Made by a program: the position numbers and the translations under genes. The notes under the pieces were generated by a model. It searched no databases, was not told where the DNA came from, and was given only the letters and a program-made list of their open reading frames with translations. This document shows, in pieces, positions 35,627-44,808 of a stretch of 64,000 nucleotides of DNA (position 1 is the stretch's first letter; the number at the start of each line of letters is the position of its first letter). This DNA comes from an uncultured Lachnospiraceae bacterium (lineage in GTDB: Bacteria; Bacillota; Clostridia; Lachnospirales; Lachnospiraceae): the NCBI GenBank assembly GCA_934351925.1, contig CAKRJT010000002.1, forward strand, positions 120,386 to 184,385, read 5' to 3'.

Positions 35627-37726
35627 TTACGGCAGCAACCCACACTCATCCCCAACTCCATAGAAATCCAGCGCGTGCAGCGCTCTCGTCGCCCCGATAT
35701 ACAGAAGCTGTCTATGATAATCGGAATGGTAATGTGCCTTATCTGCGTTCACGATATGCACGCTGTCGAACTCAAGACCCTTTGCAAGGTAGTATGGTGC
35801 AACGACAACTCCCGTCTTAAAGCGGTCGGTGTTCTTGTTGAGCACAGTCACCTTGAAGCTCTCCTCGTCATCCTCGGTCTCGCGGATATTTTCGAGGATT
35901 TTATCCCCAACGTACTCCGCCTCCGCCTGAGTTTTGCACAGAACAGCTATGGTTTCGTACACATTTGCGGATAACTCATCGCTGATTCTGCCACCGATTG
36001 CTGCGTACATCTCGTTCTCAGCGGCATACATGTGCTTTTCAGGCTTGTTTCCGTGCCTGTCAATTCCGTCAATTCCCTTTATGCCCGCAATCGCAGCCGC
36101 ATAGTCGGTTATCTCCACGGTCGAACGATAGCTCTTGTTGAGCACAATGCGCTTAGAATCCTTTCCGAGAATTTCAGGCAGGAAGTTGAGCACATCCGAT
36201 TTTTCGGAATCGACCGACTGCTCCTTGTCACCCAGAATGGTCATAGGGCATTTGAAAACCCAGCCAATAATGCAATACTGAATGTAGGAATAGTCCTGCA
36301 TCTCATCGACGAGAAGATGCTTAATCTGCTCCTCATGTCCCGCCCCGCAGAGCAGATATTTGAGGTAGAGCATGGCATACACGTCCTCGTAACCTGCCTT
36401 TTTAGGCTGCCCCTCAACAATCTCAATCGGCTCCTGTCCTATGCTCTCAAGAAACTCGTTGTAGATTGTAAAAATATCCCTCGTGCGGTAGAGCGCGTTG
36501 AACTTATCTTTTACGATAGCCGCCTCGATGTCGTCGAGCTCATGTCCCGTGAGCGTGGTGTACTCGTCGACGATGTACTCGCGCACCGCGTCCATTCTCC
36601 TGAAAAGCGGAATATCCGGCAGCTTATTATAGAATAAATCCGCAATGCTGTCCGCGTCCTTCTCAAGCTTCTTGTACTTGATATCCTTAAAATTCATAAG
36701 GTCATACTCAAGTGAGAATACAAATCCGTTTATCGCCTCGGCATACTCCTTCGACGAGCGTGCCGACAGCTTATCCTGGCGTGCCCTTGCATACTCAGTG
36801 TCACTCTCCTCATGTATAAGCACATCCTCGAGAAAATCATAGTGCCTCTCAATCCTGCACACATCAGAAAGCTCCTTCGCGGCAAAATCATCAAAGGTCA
36901 TCTCGCTTATATTCTCCTCGCCGAGCTCCGGCAATATGTGGGAGATGTAGTCCGAGAAAACATCATTCGGCGACAGTATAAGCACCTGCGAAGCCATGAG
37001 ATCATTGCGGTGGCGGTAGAGAAGATATGCTATTCTGTGAAGGGCAACGGATGTCTTTCCTGAGCCCGCACCACCCTGCACGATGAGTATTTTATCCTTC
37101 TCGTTTCTTATAATGGAGTTCTGCTCCTTCTGTATCGTTCCGACAATATTTTTGAGGCGCGCATCCGCGTTCATCGAGAGCGCCTGCTTTAATATGTCAT
37201 CATCAATCTTGATATCGCTCTCAACGGCATAGAGCAGCTTTCCCCTCTTAATCTTGTACTGATATTTTTTTACAATCTCCCCCTCAACCGTTCCACCCGG
37301 AGCCTCATAGGAGGCTCTCCCGGCATCATAGTCATAGAAAAGGCTGGAAATCGGCGCACGCCAGTCATATATGAGAGGCATCGAGCCCTTTCCCTCAGCA
37401 AAATTTCCTATACCGATGTAACAGCACTCCGGCTCATCATCCCCATCAAAAAGGAAATCCACCCTCGCAAAATACGGCGATTCCTGCATCCTCCTGTACA
37501 TGTGAAGAGTCTTCATATTCCTGCTTCTGAAATTGGCATGATTGAACATCTGCTGTCTGTTCTCGTACTCCTCATAGCCATACTCATCGAAATCACTGTT
37601 GTTCTCCCAGTATAACTCCTGGAGCTGTGCAATATCCTTGTCATTTAACTTCATTTCATCCTTGATATTTTCTATCGCAGCCTCAAGCTTGCCCTCTATT
37701 AATTGTAAATATTCTTCCTCTGTCAT
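35627..37726 (-). CDS. helD: HelD-like UvrD-family helicase (RNA polymerase recycling factor)
   Basis: A protein of 699 residues. A coiled-coil N-terminal arm with many acidic residues is followed by YDWRAPISSLFYDYD, Walker A GGAGSGKTSVALHRIAYLLY, HLLVDEMQDYSYIQ (Walker B), GDKEQSVDSEK and the C-terminal RQLLYIGATRALHALDFYG. The YDWRAPI motif and arm are specific to HelD, which removes stalled or inactive RNA polymerase from DNA. Length is in the normal 690-780 range. GGAAAGGG precedes the ATG. The AlbA_2 gene begins 85 bases downstream. Confidence 0.92.
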   Translation of the reverse strand: MTEEEYLQLIEGKLEAAIENIKDEMKLNDKDIAQLQELYWENNSDFDEYGYEEYENRQQMFNHANFRSRNMKTLHMYRRMQESPYFARVDFLFDGDDEPECCYIGIGNFAEGKGSMPLIYDWRAPISSLFYDYDAGRASYEAPGGTVEGEIVKKYQYKIKRGKLLYAVESDIKIDDDILKQALSMNADARLKNIVGTIQKEQNSIIRNEKDKILIVQGGAGSGKTSVALHRIAYLLYRHRNDLMASQVLILSPNDVFSDYISHILPELGEENISEMTFDDFAAKELSDVCRIERHYDFLEDVLIHEESDTEYARARQDKLSARSSKEYAEAINGFVFSLEYDLMNFKDIKYKKLEKDADSIADLFYNKLPDIPLFRRMDAVREYIVDEYTTLTGHELDDIEAAIVKDKFNALYRTRDIFTIYNEFLESIGQEPIEIVEGQPKKAGYEDVYAMLYLKYLLCGAGHEEQIKHLLVDEMQDYSYIQYCIIGWVFKCPMTILGDKEQSVDSEKSDVLNFLPEILGKDSKRIVLNKSYRSTVEITDYAAAIAGIKGIDGIDRHGNKPEKHMYAAENEMYAAIGGRISDELSANVYETIAVLCKTQAEAEYVGDKILENIRETEDDEESFKVTVLNKNTDRFKTGVVVAPYYLAKGLEFDSVHIVNADKAHYHSDYHRQLLYIGATRALHALDFYGVGDECGLLP

Positions 37727-37858
37727 CTACAGCACCCTTTCCAAAGCGTATATTTCCCCTTCATTTGAGTTCTACACTCCCACTAAAGCTTTACATATTC
37801 TCTTATCTATCTTTAATGCTTTCCCCTGTTAAAATATGCTCTTTTATAAAAACCGGTA

Positions 37859-38536
37859 TTAGTATGTGTTTTCCTCTGCCTTCTCAGCCTTTACAAGCTT
37901 GACAATCCTGCTGGTTCCAAGTCTTGACGCGCCAAGCTCAATGAATTTCTCCGCATCTGCGATTGAGCTTATGCCGCCTGCTGCCTTTACAAGAATGCCG
38001 TCGACATTGTCAGCCATGAGCTTGACATCCTCAAATGTAGCTCCCGCCTTTGAAAAGCCTGTCGATGTCTTGATATAATCCGCGCCGGACTCAGAGACAA
38101 TCTTGCAGAGCTTAATCTTCTCCTCATCTGTGAGAAGGCATGTCTCTATAATCACCTTCAAAAGCTTTCCGCTGCATGCCTCCTTAATCTGCTTAATCTC
38201 GTCTAAAACCTTATCGTACAGACCGTCCTTAACCCAGCCTATATTTATGACCATATCTATCTCATCAGCACCCTCTTCAACCGCAGTCCTGGTCTCATAG
38301 CACTTCACAGCCGTGGTATTATATCCATTAGGGAAACCGATTACCGTACATACCTTAAGCTTACCGTTAACGCTCTTAATATACTCTGCTGCCTGCTTTA
38401 CATAGCTTGGCGGAATACATACCGAAGCTGTCTCATACTTCATTCCATCATCACAGAGTCCCTTAATATCAGCCCAGGTGGCTGTCTGTCCTAATACTGT
38501 GTGGTCAACCTTTGCAAGAATTTCCTTGATATCCAT
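37859..38536 (-). CDS. deoC: Deoxyribose-phosphate aldolase
   Basis: A protein of 225 residues, a typical class I DeoC. It cleaves 2-deoxyribose 5-phosphate to acetaldehyde and glyceraldehyde 3-phosphate. The Schiff-base Lys is in DYIKTSTGF, the other catalytic Lys in LVKAAGGIS and the substrate Asp/Lys in [10 protein letters not shown]. It is cytoplasmic. With thymidine kinase upstream on the same strand it forms a deoxynucleoside salvage group. A diverged tandem repeat fills the gap between them. Confidence 0.97.
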   Translation of the reverse strand: MDIKEILAKVDHTVLGQTATWADIKGLCDDGMKYETASVCIPPSYVKQAAEYIKSVNGKLKVCTVIGFPNGYNTTAVKCYETRTAVEEGADEIDMVINIGWVKDGLYDKVLDEIKQIKEACSGKLLKVIIETCLLTDEEKIKLCKIVSESGADYIKTSTGFSKAGATFEDVKLMADNVDGILVKAAGGISSIADAEKFIELGASRLGTSRIVKLVKAEKAEENTY

Positions 38537-38560
38537 TGTTTTTTTCTCCTCGTTTTTAAT

Positions 38561-38680
38561 TCTATACCCACTGAGCCACTATTTCAGTCTGCCTTTTCCG
38601 GCTTTGTGGGTGGTTTTGCTTATTTCTGCTCTCTATACCCACTGAGCTGCAATCTTAGCTTGCTTTTTACAGCCCTGTAA
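38561..38680 (-). repeat. Diverged tandem duplication between tdk and deoC
   Basis: Two units with a 70-base period share CTCAGTGGGTATAGA exactly (minus strand) and weaker similarity over about 48 bases, including GCxGxAAAAxGCA. The shared core looks like a tRNA D-arm, but no acceptor, anticodon or T-arm can be drawn. It sits in the leader of deoC. Confidence 0.6.
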
Positions 38681-38685
38681 GTATT

Positions 38686-39261
38686 CTACATAATTCCCTT
38701 GATTTTCTTCATATAACAGGAGTAGCACATCGCCTCATATCTGTCATTTCCACCGATGAGCACCTGCTCTCCGTCCGTAATTACGTTGCCATTCTCATCT
38801 ATTCTGGCGTTGACTGTAGCCTTGGAGCCACAGCGGCAGATTGTCTTAATCTCACTTATGGAGTCCGCAATTTCAAGAAGTCTCAGGCTGCCCGGGAATA
38901 CATGCGTGAGAAAGTCGGTTCTCAATCCGAAACACAGGACAGGTATACCCTTATTATCAACTATACTTCTAAGCTCGTCTATCTGTCCTGGTGTGAGAAA
39001 TTGAGCCTCATCAACTATAACTGCGTCATACCCCTCTTCCTTCTCATACGCCTCCAATATATCGGTGTCCGGAGCAACCACAAAGCATCTGCATGCGAGA
39101 CCTATACGGCTCTTTATTATGTCCTGCCCGTCGCGGTCGTCCGTAGCCGGCTTTAACAGCCACACCTTCATGCCCCTCTCTTCATAGTTGAACTTCGTGA
39201 TAAGAGCATTCGCAGTTTTAGAGCTGCCCATCGCCCCATATTTAAAATACAGCTTTGCCAT
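38686..39261 (-). CDS. tdk: Thymidine kinase
   Basis: A protein of 191 residues of the type II (TK1-like) family. The P-loop region is YGAMGSSKTANAL, the metal and catalytic motif VIVDEAQFL, and the lid and nucleoside motif ICRCGSKATVNAR followed by CYSCYMKK, giving the four zinc Cys. It phosphorylates thymidine and deoxyuridine with ATP. The P-loop has GAMGSSKT where many homologs have GPMFSGKS, which is common in this branch. The gene lies 38 bases downstream of ldh and upstream of deoC. Confidence 0.95.
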   Translation of the reverse strand: MAKLYFKYGAMGSSKTANALITKFNYEERGMKVWLLKPATDDRDGQDIIKSRIGLACRCFVVAPDTDILEAYEKEEGYDAVIVDEAQFLTPGQIDELRSIVDNKGIPVLCFGLRTDFLTHVFPGSLRLLEIADSISEIKTICRCGSKATVNARIDENGNVITDGEQVLIGGNDRYEAMCYSCYMKKIKGIM

Positions 39262-39299
39262 ACATGTCCTCCACGCTGCTGCCTTGCGGCGGCATCTGC

Positions 39300-40253
39300 T
39301 TAATATTCCATAATCTTGTTGGTGTATTCCCTTATGACCTTCGCAGAGTCCTTGAACCTTGCGAGCTCGCTAGGTGACATGTGTATCTCAAGCACATCGT
39401 AGGCACCGTACCTGTTGAGCACGGTCGGAACGCCCGCGTACACGTCTGTCTCGCCGTACTCGCCCTCCAGGTAGGTCGATACAGGAATAATCTTGTTCTC
39501 GTCATTCATAATCGCCTTTATAATGGCAGCTACGGCCGTAGCAATTCCGTAGTATGTTGTTCCCTTGCGCTCAAAAATCTCCCAGCCCTCTCTTGCGGTC
39601 TTATGGACAAGCTCATCAAGGTCAACATCACCTACAAGGCTCTTGTTGTCGGCGATAACATCATAGAACGGCTTTCCTGCAACCGTCACAACTGACCACG
39701 GAACCATCTGTGAGTCACCATGCTCACCCATCGAATAGGCGTGAACGCTTCTAGGGTCAACCTTTACAAGCTCCCCGATAAATGTCTTAAGACGTGCAGA
39801 ATCTATGGCAGTTCCCGTTCCGATGACCTGATTTTTCGGAAGTCCCGAAAGCTTCTTCACATAATGTGAAATGATGTCGACAGGATTAGATACTATAAGA
39901 AAAATTCCGTCAAATCCACTCTCCATAATAGGGCCGACTATTGACTTACATATATTCGCCGTGAGTTCAAGTGTATCAAGCCTGCTCTGTCCCGGCTTAG
40001 GCGGTGCTCCCGCGGTTATAACTACAATATCTGCATCTGAGCAGTCCGAATAATCACCGTTTGTCACCTTCACATTGCGGTTGAGATACTCGATGCTGTC
40101 GTGAAGGTCGAGCCTCTCACCGTAAGCTCTCTCCTTGTTAATGTCAATCATCAGCACCTCATCGACAACGCCCTGTGTCACAAGGCTGAAAGCTGTCGTG
40201 GAGCCCACCAGACCACAGCCGACAATAGCTACCTTTGACTTGTTCATTTTCAT
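39300..40253 (-). CDS. ldh: L-lactate dehydrogenase-like NAD-dependent 2-hydroxyacid dehydrogenase
   Basis: A protein of 317 residues of the LDH/MDH family. The Rossmann motif is VAIVGCGLVGSTTAFSL, NAD-binding Asp in MIDIN, catalytic His in MGEHGDSQ and Arg in PGQSRLD. It would reduce pyruvate to L-lactate with NADH. The residue of the mobile loop that normally separates lactate (Gln) from malate (Arg) specificity aligns with Pro here (AGAPPKPGQ), so the preferred keto acid is less sure. GGAGG lies eight bases before the ATG. It heads a same-strand run with tdk and deoC. Confidence 0.85.
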   Translation of the reverse strand: MKMNKSKVAIVGCGLVGSTTAFSLVTQGVVDEVLMIDINKERAYGERLDLHDSIEYLNRNVKVTNGDYSDCSDADIVVITAGAPPKPGQSRLDTLELTANICKSIVGPIMESGFDGIFLIVSNPVDIISHYVKKLSGLPKNQVIGTGTAIDSARLKTFIGELVKVDPRSVHAYSMGEHGDSQMVPWSVVTVAGKPFYDVIADNKSLVGDVDLDELVHKTAREGWEIFERKGTTYYGIATAVAAIIKAIMNDENKIIPVSTYLEGEYGETDVYAGVPTVLNRYGAYDVLEIHMSPSELARFKDSAKVIREYTNKIMEY

Positions 40254-40369
40254 GGTTAATTCCTCCGTTTACATTTATTTTTTAATATTATTTATTTTTA
40301 TATGCATGCAATGACCATCACAATTCCTATTTTTCACACAAAACAGGCTCTAATGTACCATGTCCTGCC

Positions 40370-41950
40370 CTACCGGACAGGGTATGCAATAAAATACGAC
40401 AATCCGTTTCTCTCCATCAGAAATTCGCTCTCAGCGAATCTTCCCGTGCTTCCTATATAATAGTACAGCCCCGTATCCTTGAGCGAATTGCCCTCCCCGC
40501 CCTCAGCTATCAGCAAAAAAGCGTCCACAGACTCTAACTCCGGCTCACTTTCATACGGCGTGTCTGTTGTCACCCTCATAATTTTCTCAGGGATGAGATA
40601 ATCTAAGAAATTCGCCGTCATCTTCCAGCTCTCGCCGCCGCACAAAATCCAAGGTATATCGGCATACTGCTCCAAAATCTCCCTCTGACAGTCGTACTCC
40701 TTCGAGTCAGTATAGTAATCTATACCGTATCCGAATGTCAGCATCGCAAGCTCAAGCACCACGAGCACAGCCGCCGTGGCAGACCTCAACACCCGGGACA
40801 GTTTTATTCCGATGGCTTTCGTCACATATACCTGAAGCAATGTGCACACACACACCGCAATGAGCAGCAGCTCGAGCACAGCCGCCGCGTAAAAGTATCT
40901 TCCCGACATCAGGTGTGATGGTGTCAGATAATACACTATAGCTGCATAGCAGAATACCACGGCAAGAAGTGTTCCCACATACAGCCTTATACCGCTGTAC
41001 ATAAGCGACACCTTTCGCGACATGAGCGTTACCGCGACTATCAGCAGTGCCATTATACCGCCCACAATATACCACTGCTGGAAGATAACGAGCTGTACAG
41101 TGACCATGCCCCTAAACATACTGTTAAATATATTCGCAAAATTCATCGCATTCGTCTTAATCGCTTCTGAATTATTGTTTGACAGCAGTGTGCCTATCCA
41201 GAAATGCCACACAACTGTATCCACGGCTGCCGCGCCCGCCATGGCAGCAAGATATTTCGCTATCCTGCTGTATTTTTTCTGCACAATATTGTATATCGCC
41301 CATACGACAAAAAAAGCGATAGCGATAAAGGAGAAATAATACTGCGTCAGAAAGCCGCCTGCCGTTATAATTCCCAAAAGTATATAGTTTAATGTTCTGT
41401 CCTTCTCCTGATACAGCAGCAGCGTTACATACGCAAAAGCCATCGCAAAAAATGTGAACTGCATGTACATTCTTATGAGCATGGCATCTGAGAGGAGTCC
41501 TACGTTGATAGCACACACGACCGCCGCTGCTGCCGCCATCGCAGGTCTGCCAAAAATTCGGTATATCGTCAGCCATACCATCAGAACTGCCGCCGAGTAC
41601 ATAAGCATATTCACGGATAGCCCTATCCATTCGGACACATTTTTTCCTCCGATAAGCGACGCGATATACACCAGCCCATAGTAGAGCGGCGGGTGCGGGT
41701 CCCCCTTCACGTTTCTCACCATCTGCATGAGACCATCCCCCGAGGTATGTCCTAACATATCCACCGTCTGCTCTTTTGTATACCACTGTCCCTGCGCGAG
41801 CTGATACGCCCCGTTTGAGGAATTAACTATCATATAAGTATAGATTTCGTCGCAGAAGGTTATCCTCTTATCCATTCCCACCGCCACAAAAATCAATATA
41901 CTTATAATAAGTGATACCGTACACCACAAATATTTATTTTTGTCCTTCAT
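40370..41950 (-). CDS. Polytopic membrane glycosyltransferase-like protein (GT39/ArnT-like)
   Basis: A protein of 526 residues with about eleven hydrophobic helices. The first outer loop begins KRITFCDEIYTYMIVNSSNG and continues to KGDPHPPLYYGLVY. The DE pair after the first helix and HPPLYY are typical of GT-C/GT39 lipid-phosphate-sugar transferases. The C-terminal part is a soluble outer domain. It likely moves a sugar from a polyprenyl phosphate to an envelope acceptor outside the membrane. The ATG at 41950 was chosen for its GGGG site; an upstream TTG has none. Confidence 0.78.
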   Translation of the reverse strand: MKDKNKYLWCTVSLIISILIFVAVGMDKRITFCDEIYTYMIVNSSNGAYQLAQGQWYTKEQTVDMLGHTSGDGLMQMVRNVKGDPHPPLYYGLVYIASLIGGKNVSEWIGLSVNMLMYSAAVLMVWLTIYRIFGRPAMAAAAAVVCAINVGLLSDAMLIRMYMQFTFFAMAFAYVTLLLYQEKDRTLNYILLGIITAGGFLTQYYFSFIAIAFFVVWAIYNIVQKKYSRIAKYLAAMAGAAAVDTVVWHFWIGTLLSNNNSEAIKTNAMNFANIFNSMFRGMVTVQLVIFQQWYIVGGIMALLIVAVTLMSRKVSLMYSGIRLYVGTLLAVVFCYAAIVYYLTPSHLMSGRYFYAAAVLELLLIAVCVCTLLQVYVTKAIGIKLSRVLRSATAAVLVVLELAMLTFGYGIDYYTDSKEYDCQREILEQYADIPWILCGGESWKMTANFLDYLIPEKIMRVTTDTPYESEPELESVDAFLLIAEGGEGNSLKDTGLYYYIGSTGRFAESEFLMERNGLSYFIAYPVR

Positions 41951-42052
41951 AGTTTCCCCATCCCTCAAGCATTTTCAACTATCTTTCTAATTTTCGTCCT
42001 TCGCTTCAATTTTAATATTCTATCACATTGCAGACCCATTGAAAAGAAAAAA

Positions 42053-42089
42053 AGAAGTCATTTCGGATATCCGCTCCAAAATGACTTCT
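42053..42089 (-). terminator. Terminator of the hybrid transporter operon
   Basis: An 11-bp stem AGAAGTCATTT/AAATGACTTCT with a 15-base loop, followed on the minus strand by TTTTTTTCTTTTC. It starts 39 bases past the MacB-core-like gene. Confidence 0.88.
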
Positions 42090-42127
42090 TATATACTCTT
42101 ATATACTCCAATCACTGCATCTCTATG

Positions 42128-43153
42128 CTATTTTCTAAAATGGTCTACTATCTTTAACACCAAAAGCTTGAACCTGTGAATAGGGTGGAAACATATCACT
42201 GACACGATTACTATGGCTATCGGCGGAACAATGAATATAATTCTGAACAAGGTCAGCAGATCAACTATATTCTCCACAGCAATCGCGCTGTTCTCCCAGT
42301 ACGGATACTTAATCTCCTTAAAGGACATTCCTCTCTCCGTCCATTTGAGAAGTCTCTTTGCCGAATTTACAAAACCATATCTCTCTGAGTTGTCGACAAT
42401 TCTTATATTATCCTCGCTGTAACCACAGGACGTAAACGCCTCTTTTATCTGCTTCTCCGCGAACTCTGAAACCGGATTAGGGAATATGACCTCATAGCAG
42501 TCAACGTCGCTCTCAATTCTGCTAAGGGACATGAACACCGTTCCGCTCTCAGCCCCGCCTGCCTTGGTCTTATATTCGTCCATAGCCTTCACAACACCCT
42601 GAACGATATATTCCTTTCCATTGTAGGTGAGTTTCATGCCGTCAACCTCTATGGCTCCGAATATCTTCCAGGCAGCCTCCTCGTCAAGCACAACATAGTC
42701 GTCCATAAGACTGTCCTCGACAAGATAGCTTCCGCTTACCAGCTCGTAATTGTGAAAACGGAAGAAATCACCTCCGACACCATACACCTCACAGGTCTGT
42801 GATTTGGCGCGCTGTGATGAAAATGATGCCTGCGTCTTGACGCTGTATGCGGACACATACAGTCTCGCATTATCTGCCGAAGCCTCCATTGCTTCCTTTA
42901 TGAGAGCCTGATCGAGCGTGTATTCCAACTGTTTAATCTTATCCTGCGTCAGCCCGCTGTTCTCCGGCAGGAAAACACTCACCATGGAATAACGCCCGTC
43001 AGCGTCCCAGTACTTTGCCGAATACTGCGTTTTCTGCGTTCCTGCTACGGCAGCGGATACCGCTGTCAGAATACCGAACACAAGCAGCCCAACCGCAATG
43101 ATGACCAGAAGCACAAGCTGTTTTTTTGTTAATTTTACATTAGGCCTTGTCAT
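42128..43153 (-). CDS. MacB periplasmic-core-like membrane protein without FtsX helices
   Basis: A protein of 341 residues: N-terminal membrane segment (about 14-36), a large outer domain resembling the MacB-PCD region of FtsX-family permeases (YGVGGDFFRFHNYELVSGSY, VVLDEEAAWKIFG, YIVQGVV), and one C-terminal membrane segment at about 300-325 with a short basic tail. A true MacB/FtsX permease has three more helices after this domain; they are absent. The second of two adjacent ATGs was chosen because AGGAGG then sits five bases ahead. It is the last gene of the hybrid operon, directly after the HlyD-like adaptor, its usual partner in MacA-MacB systems. Confidence 0.7.
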   Translation of the reverse strand: MTRPNVKLTKKQLVLLVIIAVGLLVFGILTAVSAAVAGTQKTQYSAKYWDADGRYSMVSVFLPENSGLTQDKIKQLEYTLDQALIKEAMEASADNARLYVSAYSVKTQASFSSQRAKSQTCEVYGVGGDFFRFHNYELVSGSYLVEDSLMDDYVVLDEEAAWKIFGAIEVDGMKLTYNGKEYIVQGVVKAMDEYKTKAGGAESGTVFMSLSRIESDVDCYEVIFPNPVSEFAEKQIKEAFTSCGYSEDNIRIVDNSERYGFVNSAKRLLKWTERGMSFKEIKYPYWENSAIAVENIVDLLTLFRIIFIVPPIAIVIVSVICFHPIHRFKLLVLKIVDHFRK

Positions 43154-43165
43154 CATATCCTCCTA

Positions 43166-44767
43166 TTATTTAGGCAGACGCACCAAGTCTCCTGCCGATA
43201 CCGGCTTGGTAGCCGTTGTTATTACACTCTCATAGCCCTGAAGTCCACATGAAATAGCTGTATTAGTATCATCAGATGCGAGCTTTGTGACATCTACACG
43301 CGTTGCGGTATATCTGTTTCCAAGAGGTGTGCTCTTAGAAGTGATGACAAGTATATATGTGCCATTCTTATCCTCACGGATAGCCGTGTTAGGAACTATC
43401 ATGTCATAATTTGCCGACTTATCGCCAACGCTGACAGTTACGGACTGACCTACATTTATATCCGAACCTGTTACCGTGAATACCACAATTCTATTGCCCG
43501 ACGAAGGGTTTGTGGTATCATTCTTGATAGCAGATACAGTGAGTGTCATATCACTGTAATACCAGGAGTTAGATGCCTGACCGATGTCTCCAACCTTAAT
43601 TCTTGCAGCCTGCTCCTTTGTGACAGACATCTCAAGGGTATAGTCTTTGCCGGAAAGCTGGATTGTAGCCATAGCAGACTCTGCCGCTACCTTCTCACCC
43701 GCTACCACATTTACTGCCGTCACAATTCCGCTCACTGGCGCTGTTACCTCTGTTCCTATAGCCTTCGTCTCAAGTGTCTCATATTTATTCTTCGCCTCAG
43801 CAATCTGGTCTAAAAGATCCTGGAGCTGTCTCTGATACTTAATCTCATTAGAAAGCTCATCATAGCTGTTCTTCGCCTGTGTATACTCATTGTTAGCTAC
43901 AGCTCTTTTGTAGGCGAGTTCCGCGGAAATCTCTGTAGGCTGCGCCTTCTTCTGCTCGATAGTCTTATTGATGGACTCAATCTGCTTCTCATAGGACTTC
44001 ACATTGGCCTCTAAGACTGCCTTATCTCCTAAAGCGTCTCTCTCGTTGCCCGCTGCCACCGCCTTATTTATAAGCTCCCACTTCTTAGCCTCGTCCTCCG
44101 TCGTCTGTGCCTCCGAGAGATAGCTGTCTACCTTCGTCTGGAGCTCATTGTACTTATCAAGCACTCCCTTGGCTGCCTGAAGCACCACGTTGGCTGCCTC
44201 TAACTGAGCCTCCTCTGCCTTCGTGTCGACAACGGTCGCTCCTGTAACACTTATCTGTGCATCTATCTCATCAAGTGCTTCCTTCTTCTGCTTGAGAACT
44301 GTCGCGCGTTGTTCTAACTGTGCAGTCTTGTCTGCAAGAACAGCTTCGTCCTTGTTCTGTGCCGCGGTAACGACATCGCTTCCTATCTGATTGTCAATGA
44401 TCGTCGTGTCATACTGCTCAAGTAATGCCTGATATGCCTTCTTGGCATCCGTTACCTCCGTGCTGTCGCCTGCCTCGAGAACAAAGAGCACATCGCCCTT
44501 GGCTACGGTGTCTCCCTTTCTGACCTGAACACTCTCAACCTTACGTCCCTCGGAAATTGTTACATTGTACGGATCAACTGACTGAATAGTACCTGTTCCC
44601 CTGATTGCTGTTGAAATGCTTCCGCTTGATATATATGTACTCGACACCTCAGCAAGCGAATAATTCATAATCGTATTAGAAAAAAATGTGAGCACCAGCA
44701 GCACCACAAGAAATACTATCAGAATATTCTTAATCCAGTCTTTTCTGTTTCCTTCCAGCTTCTTCAT
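43166..44767 (-). CDS. HlyD/RND-type membrane fusion adaptor protein
   Basis: A protein of 533 residues: N-terminal membrane helix at about 14-33, lipoyl-like half motif (VESVQVRKGDTVAKGDVLFV), a long coiled-coil hairpin over about 105-320, the second lipoyl half (TAPVSGIVTAVNVVAGEKVA), then beta-barrel domains ending VRLPK. In Gram-positive cells such adaptors pair with MacB-type or ABC exporters. Its position between sugar-type permeases and a MacB-core protein is unusual. It begins 41 bases after the permease gene. The domain order is clear; the transported substrate is unknown. Confidence 0.85.
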   Translation of the reverse strand: MKKLEGNRKDWIKNILIVFLVVLLVLTFFSNTIMNYSLAEVSSTYISSGSISTAIRGTGTIQSVDPYNVTISEGRKVESVQVRKGDTVAKGDVLFVLEAGDSTEVTDAKKAYQALLEQYDTTIIDNQIGSDVVTAAQNKDEAVLADKTAQLEQRATVLKQKKEALDEIDAQISVTGATVVDTKAEEAQLEAANVVLQAAKGVLDKYNELQTKVDSYLSEAQTTEDEAKKWELINKAVAAGNERDALGDKAVLEANVKSYEKQIESINKTIEQKKAQPTEISAELAYKRAVANNEYTQAKNSYDELSNEIKYQRQLQDLLDQIAEAKNKYETLETKAIGTEVTAPVSGIVTAVNVVAGEKVAAESAMATIQLSGKDYTLEMSVTKEQAARIKVGDIGQASNSWYYSDMTLTVSAIKNDTTNPSSGNRIVVFTVTGSDINVGQSVTVSVGDKSANYDMIVPNTAIREDKNGTYILVITSKSTPLGNRYTATRVDVTKLASDDTNTAISCGLQGYESVITTATKPVSAGDLVRLPK

Positions 44768-44808
44768 CGCTTTAACCCTTTCTTACAATTTGTTGTAACT
44801 CGTAGGAG

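Noticed and set aside
36032..36637. 201-residue plus-strand frame opposite helD
   Set aside because: Antisense to conserved helicase motifs.
38590..38650. tRNA-like D-arm sequence (GCTCAGTGGGTATAGA) on the minus strand
   Set aside because: No matching acceptor stem, anticodon arm or GTTCGA T-loop could be drawn around either copy, so it is not called a tRNA.
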